Shown piece after piece: positions 1-22,904 of a stretch of DNA of 64,000 bases. The DNA lies in the NCBI RefSeq assembly GCF_965638725.1, contig NC_134974.1:2316143-2380142 (forward strand), read 5' to 3'. The position numbers were made by a program, and so were the translations under genes. The notes below the pieces were generated by a model. That model made no database searches, had not been told where the DNA came from, and was given only the letters and a program-made list of their open reading frames with translations. The stretch's first letter is position 1; each line of letters begins with the position of its first letter. Origin of the DNA: Aptenodytes patagonicus (Eukaryota > Chordata > Aves > Sphenisciformes > Spheniscidae).

Positions 1-113
1 CGACTCCAGGGGAAGCGTTTAACCCAAACCGGGAGATCGAGGCCCGGAGGGGTGGGGGGACGCCCCGGACCCCGGCGGGCGCAGGAGGGCAGAGCGCGTC
101 GGGCGATCCTCAC

Positions 114-766
114 CTGAGCCGAAGCCTCGGCCCTTCCGCTTCTTCGCTTTCTCCTTCAGCTTGTGGATGCTCTCTGCGGGCGAGAGGGGAGCGGGTCGGA
201 ACCGGGGAGGGGACCCAGACCACGGCCCCGGGGCCCGGCAGGTCCCCCCGCCCCGGGCCGGGCAGGGTCCCCCCCCCCGGGGCCCGGCAGGTCCCCCCGC
301 CCCGGGCCGGGTAGGGTGTCCCCCCGGTCCGGGCTTGGTACTGAGGCTTGTAGGGAGAGGGGGAGAACCGGAGCGGGAGTGGTGGTGGGGGGACACCCCC
401 AAGGGAGGGGGAACGGGACCCGTCAGGGACCAGCGGTCCGAGGGGAGGGGGACGGGCCCGAACCGGAGGTAACCGATACGGGACCGGGGGTCCGGGCTGA
501 ACCGGCCCCGAACCGGGAACCGCGAGGGGGGAACGGCACAGGGCCAGGGGTGACAGGTCCCGGTGTGAGAGGGACGCGGCTGGGAGCTGGGCCAGAAGCG
601 GGCCCGAGGCGGGACCCCCGGGCCGGCCCGAGGCCGGAACCGGACCAGGCCGGTCGGTGGGGCCGGGCCGTTAGGGGACAGCCCCAGCACCGCCCTCACC
701 GTCGCCATCCTCGTCCATGGCGAAGTCCTCGCCTCCCGCCTCATGCAGATCCAGCACGTCCGCCAT
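114..766 (-). CDS. RBM8A: RBM8A (Y14), exons 1-2, 3' part beyond left edge
   Basis: RBM8A is an RNA-recognition-motif protein that pairs with MAGOH in the core of the exon junction complex, deposited on spliced mRNA in the nucleus and used in nonsense-mediated decay. Exon 1 CDS is 766-700 (ATG at 766-764, donor GT at 699-698) and encodes the family N-terminus beginning MADVLDLHEAGGEDFAMDED. Exon 2 is 173-114 (acceptor AG at 175-174, donor at 113-112) and encodes ESIHKLKEKAKKRKGRGFGS, the basic stretch before the RRM. Phases match (G|AG). The RRM and RS-rich tail lie left of position 1; bases 1-113 are intron 2. The two exons are near identical to human, so the call is secure although only about 42 residues are present. 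LIX1L lies upstream in the same orientation, its poly(A) signal about 470 bp from this ATG. Confidence 0.97.
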
Positions 767-1010
767 CTTGCCGCTCTCGCCGCCGCCGCCGCCGCGCTGC
801 ACGCCGGGAAACGCGCCGGCAGCACCGCCGCGCCGCGCGCCGCCATCTTGGGGAGGGTGCGTGGCGGAAGGGCCCGCGCCGCCATCTTGGGGAGGTCGAC
901 GCCTCTCGTCCCGCCCGCACCGCCATCTTGGGGAGGGTATGTGGCGGAAGGGCCCGCGTCGCCATCTTGGGGAGGTCGACGCCTCTCGTCCCGTCCGCAC
1001 CGCCATGCTG
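762..1010 (-). promoter_or_regulatory. RBM8A: RBM8A promoter / 5'UTR with YY1-type site array
   Basis: This is the CpG-rich stretch just upstream of and overlapping the RBM8A start codon. GCCATCTT, the reverse complement of the YY1 core AAGATGGC, occurs at 762-769 (overlapping the ATG), 842-849, 881-888, 922-929 and 961-968, with a degenerate sixth copy at 1002. The sites at 842-1001 lie in two tandem copies of an 80 bp unit, giving alternating 39 and 41 bp spacing. GGCGGAAG ETS-like motifs lie between them. No TATA box is seen. YY1 sites overlapping the start of TATA-less housekeeping genes are well known; the array form is seen directly, binding is inferred. Confidence 0.72.
842..1001. repeat. 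Tandem duplication of an 80 bp promoter unit
   Basis: Bases 842-921 and 922-1001 are two near-identical 80 bp copies. Each is itself made of a 39 bp and a 41 bp half, both starting with GCCATCTTGGGGAGG. A third, partial and more diverged start follows at 1002. The repeat lies in the RBM8A promoter. Confidence 0.85.
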
Positions 1011-1236
1011 GGAAGGTTGGGCTCTCCCCCCCAAACTGGGGCCGTACCGGGGACCCCTGTCACCCCCCGGGGGTGGCGGGGCGGAGGGGGGGGGGGGGGT
1101 GACACCGGCCTGGCTGCTCCCGGGGTACAAGCCCCTGCACAGGGACGATTCGAAGGAGAGGCCGGGGACATGATCTGCCCCTTCTGGCCCAGAAGAAGAG
1201 AGAAGCCACCACGGCAGCTACCCCAAAATCTATTGT

Positions 1237-1242
1237 TTTATT
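1237..1242 (-). terminator. LIX1L: LIX1L poly(A) signal (AATAAA on minus strand)
   Basis: TTTATT at 1237-1242 reads AATAAA on the minus strand and is the first canonical hexamer found before the RBM8A promoter. It would end LIX1L transcription near 1215-1225 and leave about 200 bp before the duplicated RBM8A promoter unit. Position and orientation fit; no transcript evidence is available. Confidence 0.6.
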
Positions 1243-3054
1243 GTATAAAATCATACATACAAACCGCAGCGCCGTACGGCGATTTATCCTTTCAGCTTGG
1301 CATTTAATCACGTAGCCTGAACAAGGAGAACAACCCATTTTGGATGCCGAGAAAACCTGCATTTGTTCATTTTATCGCCCTCCGAGCGGGATCCGGAGAC
1401 TGAAAACCGGTGCCCAAGTTGCCAAAAACACAAGCCACGGAATATCGGGTTTTCCTTTTCCCTTCCGCCAGGGCGAATGGAAACATCTCAATCCCCCCCC
1501 CCCCCCCGATCCGTTTCAGAGCGGCTGCCGGCAGTAGCGAGGCATCCGAAACAGCTCGCGTACGACCGGGCGCCGCAGGACGGGAGAGCCGCAGCGAGTT
1601 TGGCTTAAAAAAGCATTAAAATCCCGACGCGCCAAACACTCGGAAGCGCGGCGAAAAGCAAAGAGCACCAGGCAGGGCACAAAAACCTGCCGGCGGAGGG
1701 GCTGGGAGGTTTCTCGGGAGTTCCCCTTCCTTGCGAGGTCAGGCCCTGGGATAAATCGCCGTCTCACGGGGCGGAACGCCACACGCCGGCGTGGAAGCGC
1801 TGGCAGGGAGACGTTCGACTCGGCGCTATTTCTAGGGCAAGTGATTAAATCCGAATACAAGGTCTAGATATTGCCAGCCGGGACAAAAAAAACCCAAAAC
1901 AAACCCAAAAACCAACTCCGCACCGTTTACAATCACATTTATAAACGCGTTAAACATTAATACTGTCGTGTAAAGAGGCTGCGTATAAAAAAATATATAA
2001 AAAAAAAACCAAAATAGGCTTGTTAGGACGAGAATACAAAACTAGAATACCTACAGATAATGCAATTTTTTTTAAATCTCCATCTCAAAACAAAGACTAT
2101 CGCTCGAATATCCGCCTGCCTCTCCGGTCAAACATACTGCGCGAGAGGCTGCTGCAGGGAAAGGAGAGGGCGCGAGGGGCGGCTGGCTGCGGAAACAGCC
2201 GAGTCCCGAAGGCTTTGTACCTCTACCCAGGGGAAAAGAACCGGAGGAAGCTCGAAGCCGCGCTGGAGAAAGGAGAATTGAGGTCTGCCTTCCATTTATA
2301 TTCCTGCCGAGACGCTGCTGGCTCTTCTGGGCTAGGTATTGGAAAAGTAGGAAGCGGTAGGGGAATGACCTTGAAGAAGTCGCTACTTTCTTGACTGAAC
2401 TTGAGCTGTAGGAACACTTTAATGTCAGAAAGGGCATTTTTTAAAATCTAAACATCATATAGATTTAGTACGGATACGTATATTCATTTTAAAAAAAAAA
2501 TAGTGCATCTAGAGATTTTTTTTTGTTTCAGCAACGTTTTGTCCCATCGCCGCTGTTAGAGGGAAGGGAACAAGCTCCGAAGCGGGCGCTCCCAGCTCCA
2601 CGAGCAGCGCAGCTCCCGCCGTCACCCCCTCTCCTCGTTCCAGGCTACGCTGCACCAACGCTCCAGGCCAAGGAGGTAGTGGTGGTGGTGGTTGGTGGGG
2701 GGGGGCTAAAAAAAAAAAAACCCCAACCGCAGCCCACACCTTCGTTTTGTCCAGCCCAGCAGCCACGCCACTCCCTTCCTCCCGCGCCAAGCCCTCACCG
2801 AGGAACGGTGAGCTCTGCGTGATCTGCTGACCTGAGGAACTGCTCAGCCCTCTGCTCTACCAGAAATCCTAACAATTGTCCCCGAAAAGTGTTTCTCGGG
2901 GCGGGGGGGGGGGGGGGGGCAGCTGCGGAGGGAGCTGGGCGGCGTAAATTAGGCACGGCGAAGGGTCGGACCCCTTTATCTGGCTGACAGAAGCAAAGCA
3001 GAGTTGAAGCCAAAGCCTAGTCGGAGCTTTCGCTGCTTGGGGCTGGACCTGTGC

Positions 3055-3460
3055 TCTGGTTCGAAGGATTAAACGCGGTCCTAGTGAGCAAAGACCTGAA
3101 CACGGTTCTAGTGAGCAAAGACCTGAACACGGTTCTAGTGAGCAAAGACCTGAACGCAGTTCTAGTGAACAAAGACTTAAGCACAGTTCTAGTGAGCAGA
3201 CCTGAACGCAGTTCTAGTGAACAAAGACTTAAGCACAGTTCTAGTGAGCAGACCTGAACGCAGTTCTAGTGAACAAAGACTTAAGCACAGTTCTAGTGAG
3301 CAGACCTGAACGCAGTTCTAGTGAACAAAGACTTAAGCACAGTTCTAGTGAGCAGACCTGAACGCAGTTCTAGTGAACAAAGACTTAAGCACAGTTCTAG
3401 TGAGCAGACCTGAACGCAGTTCTAGTGAACAAAGACTTAAGCACAGTTCTAGTTAACTTG
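3055..3460. repeat. Minisatellite in LIX1L 3'UTR (26/52 bp units)
   Basis: The tandem array begins with about three 27 bp units containing GTTCTAGTGAGCAAAGACCT. It then changes to a 52 bp higher-order unit made of two diverged 26 bp halves, one with AGTTCTAGTGAACAAAGACT and one with AGTTCTAGTGAGCAGACCTG. About five 52 bp copies from 3150 to 3450 are almost identical, suggesting recent expansion. Confidence 0.9.
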
Positions 3461-4683
3461 TACTCGCAAACCTCATCGGGGAGAGGAGCTGAGCAGTTTC
3501 CCCTCTTATTGCTAGCGAGTTCTGAAACTCTGGCAAGGCTTTTTAAACCTTCCTTGAAAAGGCCAAGTCTGACATTTGGTTTGGAAGCGGCTCCGGAGAG
3601 AACAGCATGTCCATCTCTCCTTTCTTGCAAGATTTTAAAAAAAAAAAAATCCGCGTCTCCCCAGCTCGGCTGGGGAAGCCAAAAAAACCACCAACGCTCC
3701 ACTGCCAGCAAAATAAACCGGCCGCTTCATACCCCCACCGACTGCCGGTGCTCGGGACGGGACGCCAGCACCGCCAGACTGGGCTAAACGCGGCGAGGAC
3801 CCAAAGCGGATCGAAAAGGAGCGGAGCAGGATTAATTAGCCTGGCGCCGACTAATTAAACTGCCAAGTCCAATCCCTTAAGCACCGCAGGGCCTTGCAGA
3901 TTGTCGTTAGGTGCATTCGTTAGAGAATGAACTACGTCCCACCCCACGAGCGGAAGGCCAGAGCAGGAACAGACACAGCCACCGGCAGCTGGAGGGGTAC
4001 CTGCGAATCCCGCCTGAGCTTGGAGCTGGAATTCCGTAGACCGATCCCCAGGCTTAAGTCTGGCCAAAACAAAATCCCGGTTTTAAATCCCTTTTACGTG
4101 CTTGGGAGTATTCCCCCACGCAGCTTGCGTTCTAGGGTTAAAGAGAACGCGTCGGTGGTTGTGTTTTGTTGTTCTTTTTTTAATTACTGAGCTTATCAAG
4201 GAGTTTCGATAGACGCCCCCCTCTACTATAGAAGGAAAAAAGAAAAAAAAAAAGAAAAAGGAGGTCTGCATGACATGCATCAGCTCCAAAGAACAGAAGC
4301 TTTCTGGCAGAAGTGCTACATTTCGTGGAATACTGCCGACTATATAGTACCAACGTACGGCGGGGGTCTTCGGTGTTAATACTGAAAGGCTGCATTTTTA
4401 ACGCCGTCTTTAAAAAAAAAGAAAGTGACAGAAGGAACTCTCTAGCGGAAAGGAGGCTGAGGAGTAGGTCTAGAAGCAAGTATTAAAAGGTTTAAAAATC
4501 TGTACAGGAGCGCTTTTTTTGTTGTTTTTCTTAAAAAAAAAAAAAAAAAAAAATTCTTTAAAATGTGCAAACGGGCCACAATTCTGGGAGAGGCGTTACA
4601 TGCTTTACGTGACGCGGGACGGATCCCGTCAGCGCGGAGGTGTTAGTAGGCCTGGGGGAGTGGAACGGCGTGCACGCCAGGGA

Positions 4684-16055
<11,372 letters not shown>

Positions 16056-17498
16056 ATGGAGACCTGGGTGCGCTTCAGCGCCCAGAGCCAGGCCAAGGAG
16101 CGCCTCTTCAGGTGCGGGGCTATCGCTCTGCCTCCGGGGCGGGGCGGCCCCGGCCTCACCCCACCGGGGTCCCGGGGAAGGGCGGTCACGGAGGCCCCGG
16201 AGGCGGGGGGGGGACACGGGGGACACACGGCGGGGGCTCCTCACGCCGCGCCGTCTCTTGCAGGGCCGCGCAATACGCCTGTGCCCTGGCGGGGGACACG
16301 CTGCGGAGGAACGGGGCGAGCGCCGGGCTCCTGGCCAGCGTTCGGCAGCTGGAGGCTCACCTCAGCCTGGGCCGCAAGCGTGAGTGGGGCCGGCCCGGTG
16401 CCGGGGGGGGGGGGGGAGTGGGGCACACCCCCCCCCCCCCCCCCCACCCTGCACCCCCGCCGACCGACCGACCGACCCTCCGTCCGTCTGTCCCGCAGTG
16501 CTGCGCCTGGGCAGCTCGGCCGAGGCGTTGGAGGCGGCGAAACGGGCCATCCACCTGTCGGACACGGTGCTGCGGTTCTGCGTCACCCTCGGCCACCTGA
16601 ACAGGGCCATGTACTTCGCCTGCGACAACGTCCTCTGGGCGGGGAAGACGGGGCTCGTCCCCGGCGTGGACCAGGAGAAGTGGAGCCAGAGGTCCTTCAG
16701 GTGAGGGGCTGGGGCAGCGGCGAGAGCCGCCGGCTGAGCGGCGAGCGCGCTTCCCCAGGGGGAGAGCAGGTTTCTCGCCTCCCTTCCGCTGTCCCGGGGG
16801 GCGGTGGGGGGGTCCGCAGCGGGGCAGACGAAGGGGTCTGAGCTCCCTGCCCAGCGCTGCGTGCTAGGGGCCTCCCCTCCCCTCCCCTCCCCTCTCCCCG
16901 TACCGACGGCAGAGAGCTTGGCAGGCCCGGCTCAGCCCCTCCGCTCTCAGTGGAACGTGGACTCTTCCTTCCCCCAGGCGTTTTATTTTTGTGGCTGAAG
17001 GGGAAACGGCCGGGGGGCTCCCGGCGTCGCAGACGGCGCTCCCCAGCGCCGTTTGCCCCCCTCACTCTGCTCTCCCCCCACCCCCCAACATTCCTCTCCC
17101 CTCTTTTTCTCTTTTTTTTTTTTTTTTCCAGGTATTACCTCTTTGCCCTCGTCGTGAACCTGAGCCGGGACGCCTACGAGATCCGGCTCCTGATGGAGCG
17201 TGAGGCGGGCGGGAGGCGAGCGAAAGGCAGCGAGAACGGGCGCCAGCTCCGGGCTGACGACGGGCTCCAGCAGCTGGGGCTGAGGCTGCAGATCCAGCTC
17301 CGGCTTCTGATCAACGTCCTTCGGAACAACCCTCCTCTGCTGCTGGACGTGGTGAAAAACGCCTGCGACCTTTTTATCCCCCTGGACAAGCTGGGGCTGT
17401 ACAAAACCAACCCGGGCTTTGTGGGGCTGTGCGGCCTCACCTCCTCCGTCCTCTCCATCCTCACCATCCTTCACCCCTGGCTCAAACTGAAGCCTTAG
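16056..17498 (+). CDS. PEX11B: PEX11B, peroxisomal membrane protein 11-beta (4 exons, 246 aa)
   Basis: PEX11-beta sits in the peroxisomal membrane and drives elongation and division of peroxisomes by remodelling the membrane and recruiting fission factors. Exons: 16056-16111, 16264-16379, 16499-16700 and 17132-17498 (stop TAG 17496-17498); splice sites are GT/AG and phases join cleanly. The protein begins [20 protein letters not shown]. It contains the amphipathic-helix region around [20 protein letters not shown] and the conserved [17 protein letters not shown] and [20 protein letters not shown]. It ends with a hydrophobic segment and HPWLKLKP. At 246 residues it is slightly shorter than human (259), the difference lying in the variable linker of exon 4. 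No frame breaks are seen. The intron 3 acceptor has a 17-T polypyrimidine tract. A candidate poly(A) hexamer ATTAAA lies at 17973-17978. Confidence 0.98.
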
Positions 17499-20400
17499 CT
17501 GTTCTCAGAGCCTGCCTCCGGCCTCGAAGCCAGCGTAGGCAGATATTTGGGGGGGGTTGTTTCCTCCCGGGGCTGGGACACGACTAAAGCTGACTGTCTC
17601 GGTCCCGTCGGGGCCGGCTGCGCGTTCGCGTCACGCCTGGCTCCTTTAACCCAGGGGCCGTGGAGATGGGAGGGGAGTTAGCGGCGGTGGAGCCCGCGGG
17701 GGGACCTGCTCCGGCTGCCCCGGCTCCCTGCGTCGCCAGCGAGGAAGGGCGATACTCGACGGACTTAAATTTGGTTCTTCTCCCCACCGACTGTAGGGCC
17801 TGTCTGGCCGTTTTAGGGTTTAACGTTTTCCCCTCCCTCTTTAGAGGGGGGGTGCGTGTGTGTGTCTCTTATCCCGGAGCCAGCCGACGGGGAAATATTC
17901 GGGGCCGGAGAAGGCTGCCTGCGTCGCTGGGCGCTTCTCCCTCCAGGGAGACTCGGGGTGGGTGGGTGGGGGATTAAACCGTGGGGTGGGGGGTGAGTCT
18001 AGCGCCGGCCGGGCGCTTCCGACACCCGTTTTGACACTTTATCTTCCTTTTAAGAAATCTGAGCGCAGGCAGAGAGAGAAAGAGAGGGTGAGTTGAAAGG
18101 ATTTGGGCCGCAGACGAGCCGTACCCAGCTGGGCGTTCGGAGGTGAACTCGGGGTAAGTCCCGCGGGGTCTCGGCCGGTCCCGCTCTGCCGGCTGGTCGT
18201 GGGGTTTGAGGCGAGGTCGGGGCAGGTTGTTTCCCCGTAGGGAGAATATTTCCTTGCCTGCGCCTTCCCCGCGATCCCGGTGGGGAAAGAAGCGACTGCA
18301 GCGAGTCGCGCCGAGCCTTGGGGGTCGCTCCCGGCCCCTCCCCGCCTGGATTTCTCTGCGGCCGAGAACAGAAGGGCGACTCGGGCAGCCCGAGCTCTTC
18401 CCCACTGCCACGAAGAAGCCGAGACCTGTGCATCCACCTCCCTCCCTCTGCCCGGAGCGGCGCAGGTTCACCCTGCTGAGCCTCTGCTGCGGCTTCCTTC
18501 TCTGACGTCCCTTTTAGTGGCTCTTTATTTTTGCCGTGGTGGGATAAACCGGGGAGGGGACAGCTCGACGCCGCGATTCTCTGCGTCGGTTGTTTTCCCC
18601 CCACCCCTGCTTTTCCCTCTGAGCCGGCCCTGCCACCTCGCTGGATTTGCCCGTTTTCCTTGGTTTCTGTGACGCCGGATAACGCCGCTTGTGCCGGGCG
18701 GCGGGCTTGTCCCGGCTCTGAAGAGTGTTTTACTCAACCGCAGAGCGAAGGACGCGCTCAGAGCTGGTGATTATTTGTATCCAGAGGTGGGATCTTCCTC
18801 GGTCCGTCCCCGGGAGGGCGATACGGAGGGAGGGAGCGAGCGACCCCGCGTGCTCTTAAAACCCGCTGGTGTTTTCGCTGAGCTCCAGCGGCTCCGCGCG
18901 CGAACAGCCTCGGGCTTCGCCCGCTTCCAGGTACGTCTGCCTGGTGGCGAAGGCTTGTTAGCCCGGCTCTGGCTCCGGGACCTCGCCCGGCGCTTTCCGT
19001 TTGGCATCTCCCGGTTTTCTGTGGGCTCTGGGGCGATAGGGGCAGGGGAAAAGGCTGAGTCGCCGGGGAAGGGGGGTGGGGGGGTGGGGGGGCTCCTGCA
19101 GCCCAAAACCGAGCCCAGCTAGCCAGAGCTTTAGCAAGAGGGAGTTTAATTCGGCCGGGTAACGAAGGAGGTGGCAGCGGGGTGGGAGAACGCGGGGTCT
19201 TTTCTGCCTGCAAACCGACTTGGGGAAGGTGCAGGGCGAGGCGCTCGGACCCCGGCATTGGGAGGGTGAAAGCTGGGCCACCCCCCACCCCCCCCCAATT
19301 CCCCCCCTCGGCTCAGGGTAAAGGGCTCGGGCGAAATCTCGGCTTGGGCTCGGAGACTTGGAACTCTCGGTGGAGAAGGTAAATGGGTTACGAGAGCGGA
19401 AGGCGGCCGTCCCTGGCACGGGCGGCGGCCTCTCCGCGCGCTGTTCGCGCGGCCGTTTCAACGCCTCGGAGCGGTATTTTAACCCGGCAGGTACGGCGGA
19501 GGGCCGCGCGGCGCCTCCCGCTCCTCGCTCGCCTGTAAATACCGCGGTGTAAACGGCCGCCCGCCCGCCGTCCTCTGCCGGTTTGCGGAGTTCGTCATTA
19601 AAGCCCAGCTGCCGAGACGCCGCCGTCTTCCCGTGTCTTCGTCATCCCGGAGGGAGGAACGCGCAGCCCGCGGCGCCTGGCCCGTCCTGGGACGGGCTTC
19701 TCGGACTCGCTCCCGACGCGCCTTCCCCGGTATCCCAGGCAGTGAGTGACGGGGACACCCGGGGGACCCGTGTGTGTGTGTCCCCCACCCCGATATTTAG
19801 GGTCTTTGCCGTTACCGTCGCTGGGGGGAGGCACCGGCAGCCCCTTTTCCCACCCCCCTTCCCCTCCCGCCGCGGTGGCGACGAGCCGCGGGCTCCTTAG
19901 GGCTGCGCCGGGCCTCCTGCCCCCAACCCTTTTTCGGTCCCAATCCGGGGGCGTCGGGGCTTGGCCACGCGCCCGGCAGGACCCCGGCTCTTGCTCCAGT
20001 CGTCTCCACCGAGACGACGAGACGCTCCGGCGTCCCCCCGCCGCGCTTTGGAGCCGACGGAGGGTGCGTGGAGAGAAGCCGGGAAGGGAAACGAGCTCGT
20101 TTTTCGTCTTTTCCTCGAGCTCTTCCTCCCCCTCTCCGGGCGGTTTTTGCCGCCTCCAGCTCGGCCGCTGTGGGCAAGTGAGTTTTGCCGGTGCTGGGCC
20201 CCGGCGGGACGGGTTGCCTCTGGACGCCCAGCCTGAGGGAAGGGGGCTGGGACTGGTTCCCTTTGGCCGGGAGATGGGTACGGGAGGTCTCCGGCACCGC
20301 GGCGGGGTGCTCCCGGCTTTCCCGGTACCCACGTAGGACAAACGGCACCTCTGGGGGGGGGGTGTTTAGCCACGGCCGGTTTATTGAGTGATTCGGCAAA

Positions 20401-21339
20401 GCCCGCAGCGCGTCCCCGGCTATGGGAAGCCTCTGTCTGTCGCCTCGGCTCTGCGGAGGGACGGACGGATGGACGTCCCTGTGCTCGGATGGCTCTGCCG
20501 GCACCGCGGGCACCCGGCACTGCTCCCGTTCCGCCGCGGCAAGACCGGGGACGTGGCCCGGGTCAGGCAGGGCTCGGGGACTCCGGGTTGCCAGCCGTCC
20601 CCCTAAATCTGCTTCCACCATCACAGCCGCCGCGGGGGGGGGGAGGCTCACCCCATCCGGCGACGGCCAAAGGCGGCCGAGACGCCCCAGCCGATGCCGG
20701 GGATGCCGGCGGCTCTCACCGCCTCCAGCAGCAGGGGCCCCGGTGGCGGGTTTTGGCGGCTGAGACCTCCAGGAGAGCCGGCCCTCCTCGCCGAGGGCCA
20801 CCCACCGGTGCCGCAGGTCCCACCCTGGCGCCCACCGAGACGACGGGTGCCGGTTGCCATCGCCGCCACCGAGCCCAGCGGGTCGCAGATGCCGCGAGAC
20901 CGGGACGCCACCGTCCATCCAAGCGCAGCGCCTTCTCGACGGCCTGGGGATGGGCAGAGCCCAGCGATGGCCTCCCCCCCCCCCCCCGGCTGAGACCCAA
21001 CAAACTTTGTCGCACCCCGGGCATCGTGCTGGGGAACGGGGGGAGGGGGGTCCCCCCACCCCGAGCTCCACCTTCCCGGCTCCTAAGGAACCCTAAATCC
21101 CCTTAGCGAGGGGAAAACCCCTCACGGCGAGGGTGGGCGAGGGCCTGCCTTAGCCGGTACCGGAGGGTGGGGCTGGGGGGGGGGGCTTGGGAGGGGGGTA
21201 GCGGTGACGGGGGGCACCCCGCTGCCGGGGATCCGGGGGGTCCTCGCCGTTCCGCCCCGCGCCGGGGCACGGAGGTCTGGGGCTCGGGGGAATTTGTGTT
21301 ACGCACGACTACAAAAATAGAAACACGTGGACGTCAGGC

Positions 21340-22256
21340 CTGGGTTTGCTTATATGTATGTAAACGTGAAATGTTTAGTTTATTTAATTTTCCTGTTTGT
21401 TTGATTTTTGTCCCTGATTTTTGTCCCTGATTTTTGTCCCTGATTTTTGTCCCTGATTTTTGTCCCTGATTTTCTTATAAAAAATGAAAGTGAAGGGGTT
21501 TAGGAGGTTTTTTTGCAGGAGCAGGAACCCCCCGCCGGCTCCCCCCCCCCCCCGCCTCCTCGGAGCTGGTCTTCGCGGGGTTAGGCAGCATCCCAACGCC
21601 CACCGTTCCCCCAGACCCGGCCGGGGGGGGACCCTTCTTCTCCCCCCCTTCGGGTTTCCCATCCCGGCCGCCTCCTCCGGCCCTCTCGCCCGCCGCCGGC
21701 CCTCGACTGCCGCCGAAACCCCGTCCCGGCGTTGCTCCGGCTCCGCGGACGGTTTTGCCGGAGCACGGAGCTCCCCCCGGGCTCCGCGTTGGTCCCAGGG
21801 TCACCGGGCCAGGGGCGGGGGGGGGGGGGTCCGTCCCCCTACGCCCATTTCACCTCCGTCCCCCGTGTCTTGCTTTCCCTTTCGGAAGCATCTCCGCGGC
21901 GATTAAAGGACGCGGGAGCCCCCGACGCTCCTCTTCAGTCTACGATTTTGGGCCAAAATACCCCGATTACGCAGCAGGGTGGTCTTTAATAATAAAAACA
22001 GGGTTTATCCCAGGGTGTATGGGGCTGGGGGCCATAAGGAGGGCGCAGATCCTGGGTTTGCTTATATATATGTAAACATGAAATGTTTAGTTTATTTAAT
22101 TTTCCTGTTTGTTTAATTTTTGTCCCTAATTTTTGTTTGATTTTGATTTTGGGCCAAAATACCCCGATTACGCAGCAGGGTGGTCTTTAATAATAAAAAC
22201 ACGGGTTTATCCCGGGGTGTATGGGGCTGGGGGCCATAAGGAGGGCGCAGATCCTG
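21340..22256. repeat. Duplicated AT-rich modules, order A1-B1-A2-B2
   Basis: Module A (about 90 bp, with GGTTTGCTTATAT and GAAATGTTTAGTTTATTTAA) is at 21340-21420 and again at 22047-22140. Module B (111-112 bp, with GGGCCAAAATACCCCGATTA, TTTAATAATAAAAACA and GGGGGCCATAAGGAGGGCGC) is at 21944-22054 and 22145-22256. Copies are about 95 percent alike. About 470 bp of unrelated GC-rich sequence separates A1 from B1, while A2 directly follows B1. I cannot assign the modules to a known repeat family. Confidence 0.82.
21403..21475. repeat. 13 bp tandem repeat (GATTTTTGTCCCT)n
   Basis: Five uninterrupted copies of GATTTTTGTCCCT run from 21403 to 21467, followed by a degenerate sixth. The array lies at the end of an AT-rich module that recurs, with one or two diverged copies of the unit, at 22047-22140. 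Confidence 0.9.
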
Positions 22257-22904
22257 CCTCGGGGGAGCAGGGGCTGGGTTTGAGCTGCCCCTTCCCGCTA
22301 ATTCCCGTTATTCCTTCAACTCATTACAACTAATTCGGATTTTATTTCCCCGGCCCCCCCCCCACGACGGGCCTGTCCCAGGCGAGAGAAAACCCTGAAA
22401 CCGAAACCTGCACCCGGGAACCCTCCTGGGAAGTTTAATCGCCGTTAATTAGCCGGGACTGGTCACCGCCGGGCAGGAGGTGCCGGGGGTGATGGGTGCC
22501 ACCGTGGTGGGCTCGGCGGACCCCCCCCCCCCCCCCCCCCCCCGGCTCACGGCGGCGGAGCCTGGAAACACCCGGTCGGAGCCGTTTTCCACCTGCTTTT
22601 CTGCGTGTTTTCTCTTCGGGCTTCCACAGAACCCCTGGACGGGGAGAACTCGCCGTTAATCGGAGGAAGGCCTCCGTTAGCCGCTCATTAAGGAGGGGGG
22701 CTCGAGGTTGGTCTTCTGGGCGTCTCCCCGGTTTTGGCCGGCGCCTGGCCTCCTCCCGGGGTGCTCGGCTTTCCAGCGGAGGGGGCTGGAGCCGGTGGGG
22801 GGGACACCCCCCCCCCCCCCCCATCTCCTCCGCCACCCCGGGACCCCCTGCGTGCCGAGGGATGGAGCCAGGGCATCGCCAAGCCACGGGGGGGGGGGGG
22901 GGGG

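Larger units (their letters stand above)
1225..4683 (-). other. LIX1L: LIX1L 3' untranslated region
   Basis: This 3.4 kb stretch lies between the LIX1L stop codon (4686-4684) and the candidate poly(A) signal near 1237. It is AT-richer than its surroundings and has many A/T runs but no conserved ORF on either strand. It contains a tandem repeat at 3055-3460. I see no other gene in it. A long 3'UTR is usual for LIX1L. Confidence 0.65.
17499..22900. other. Intergenic stretch between PEX11B and the TLR gene, first part
   Basis: After the PEX11B 3'UTR I find no conserved exon on either strand. The longest ORFs (for example a 419-codon one on the minus strand at 19812-21071) are low-complexity Arg/Pro/Gly/Ala translations of GC-rich DNA without family resemblance. 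The stretch holds short GT runs near 17862 and 19771, an AT-rich module block at 21340-22260 and increasing poly-C/poly-G runs. An unannotated non-coding exon, such as a 5'UTR exon of the TLR gene, cannot be excluded. Confidence 0.6.

Noticed and set aside
161-1173. Plus-strand frames of 336 and 196 codons over the RBM8A 5' region
   Set aside because: They overlap RBM8A exons and its duplicated promoter unit in antisense. The composition is Arg/Gly/Pro from CpG-rich DNA with no homology.
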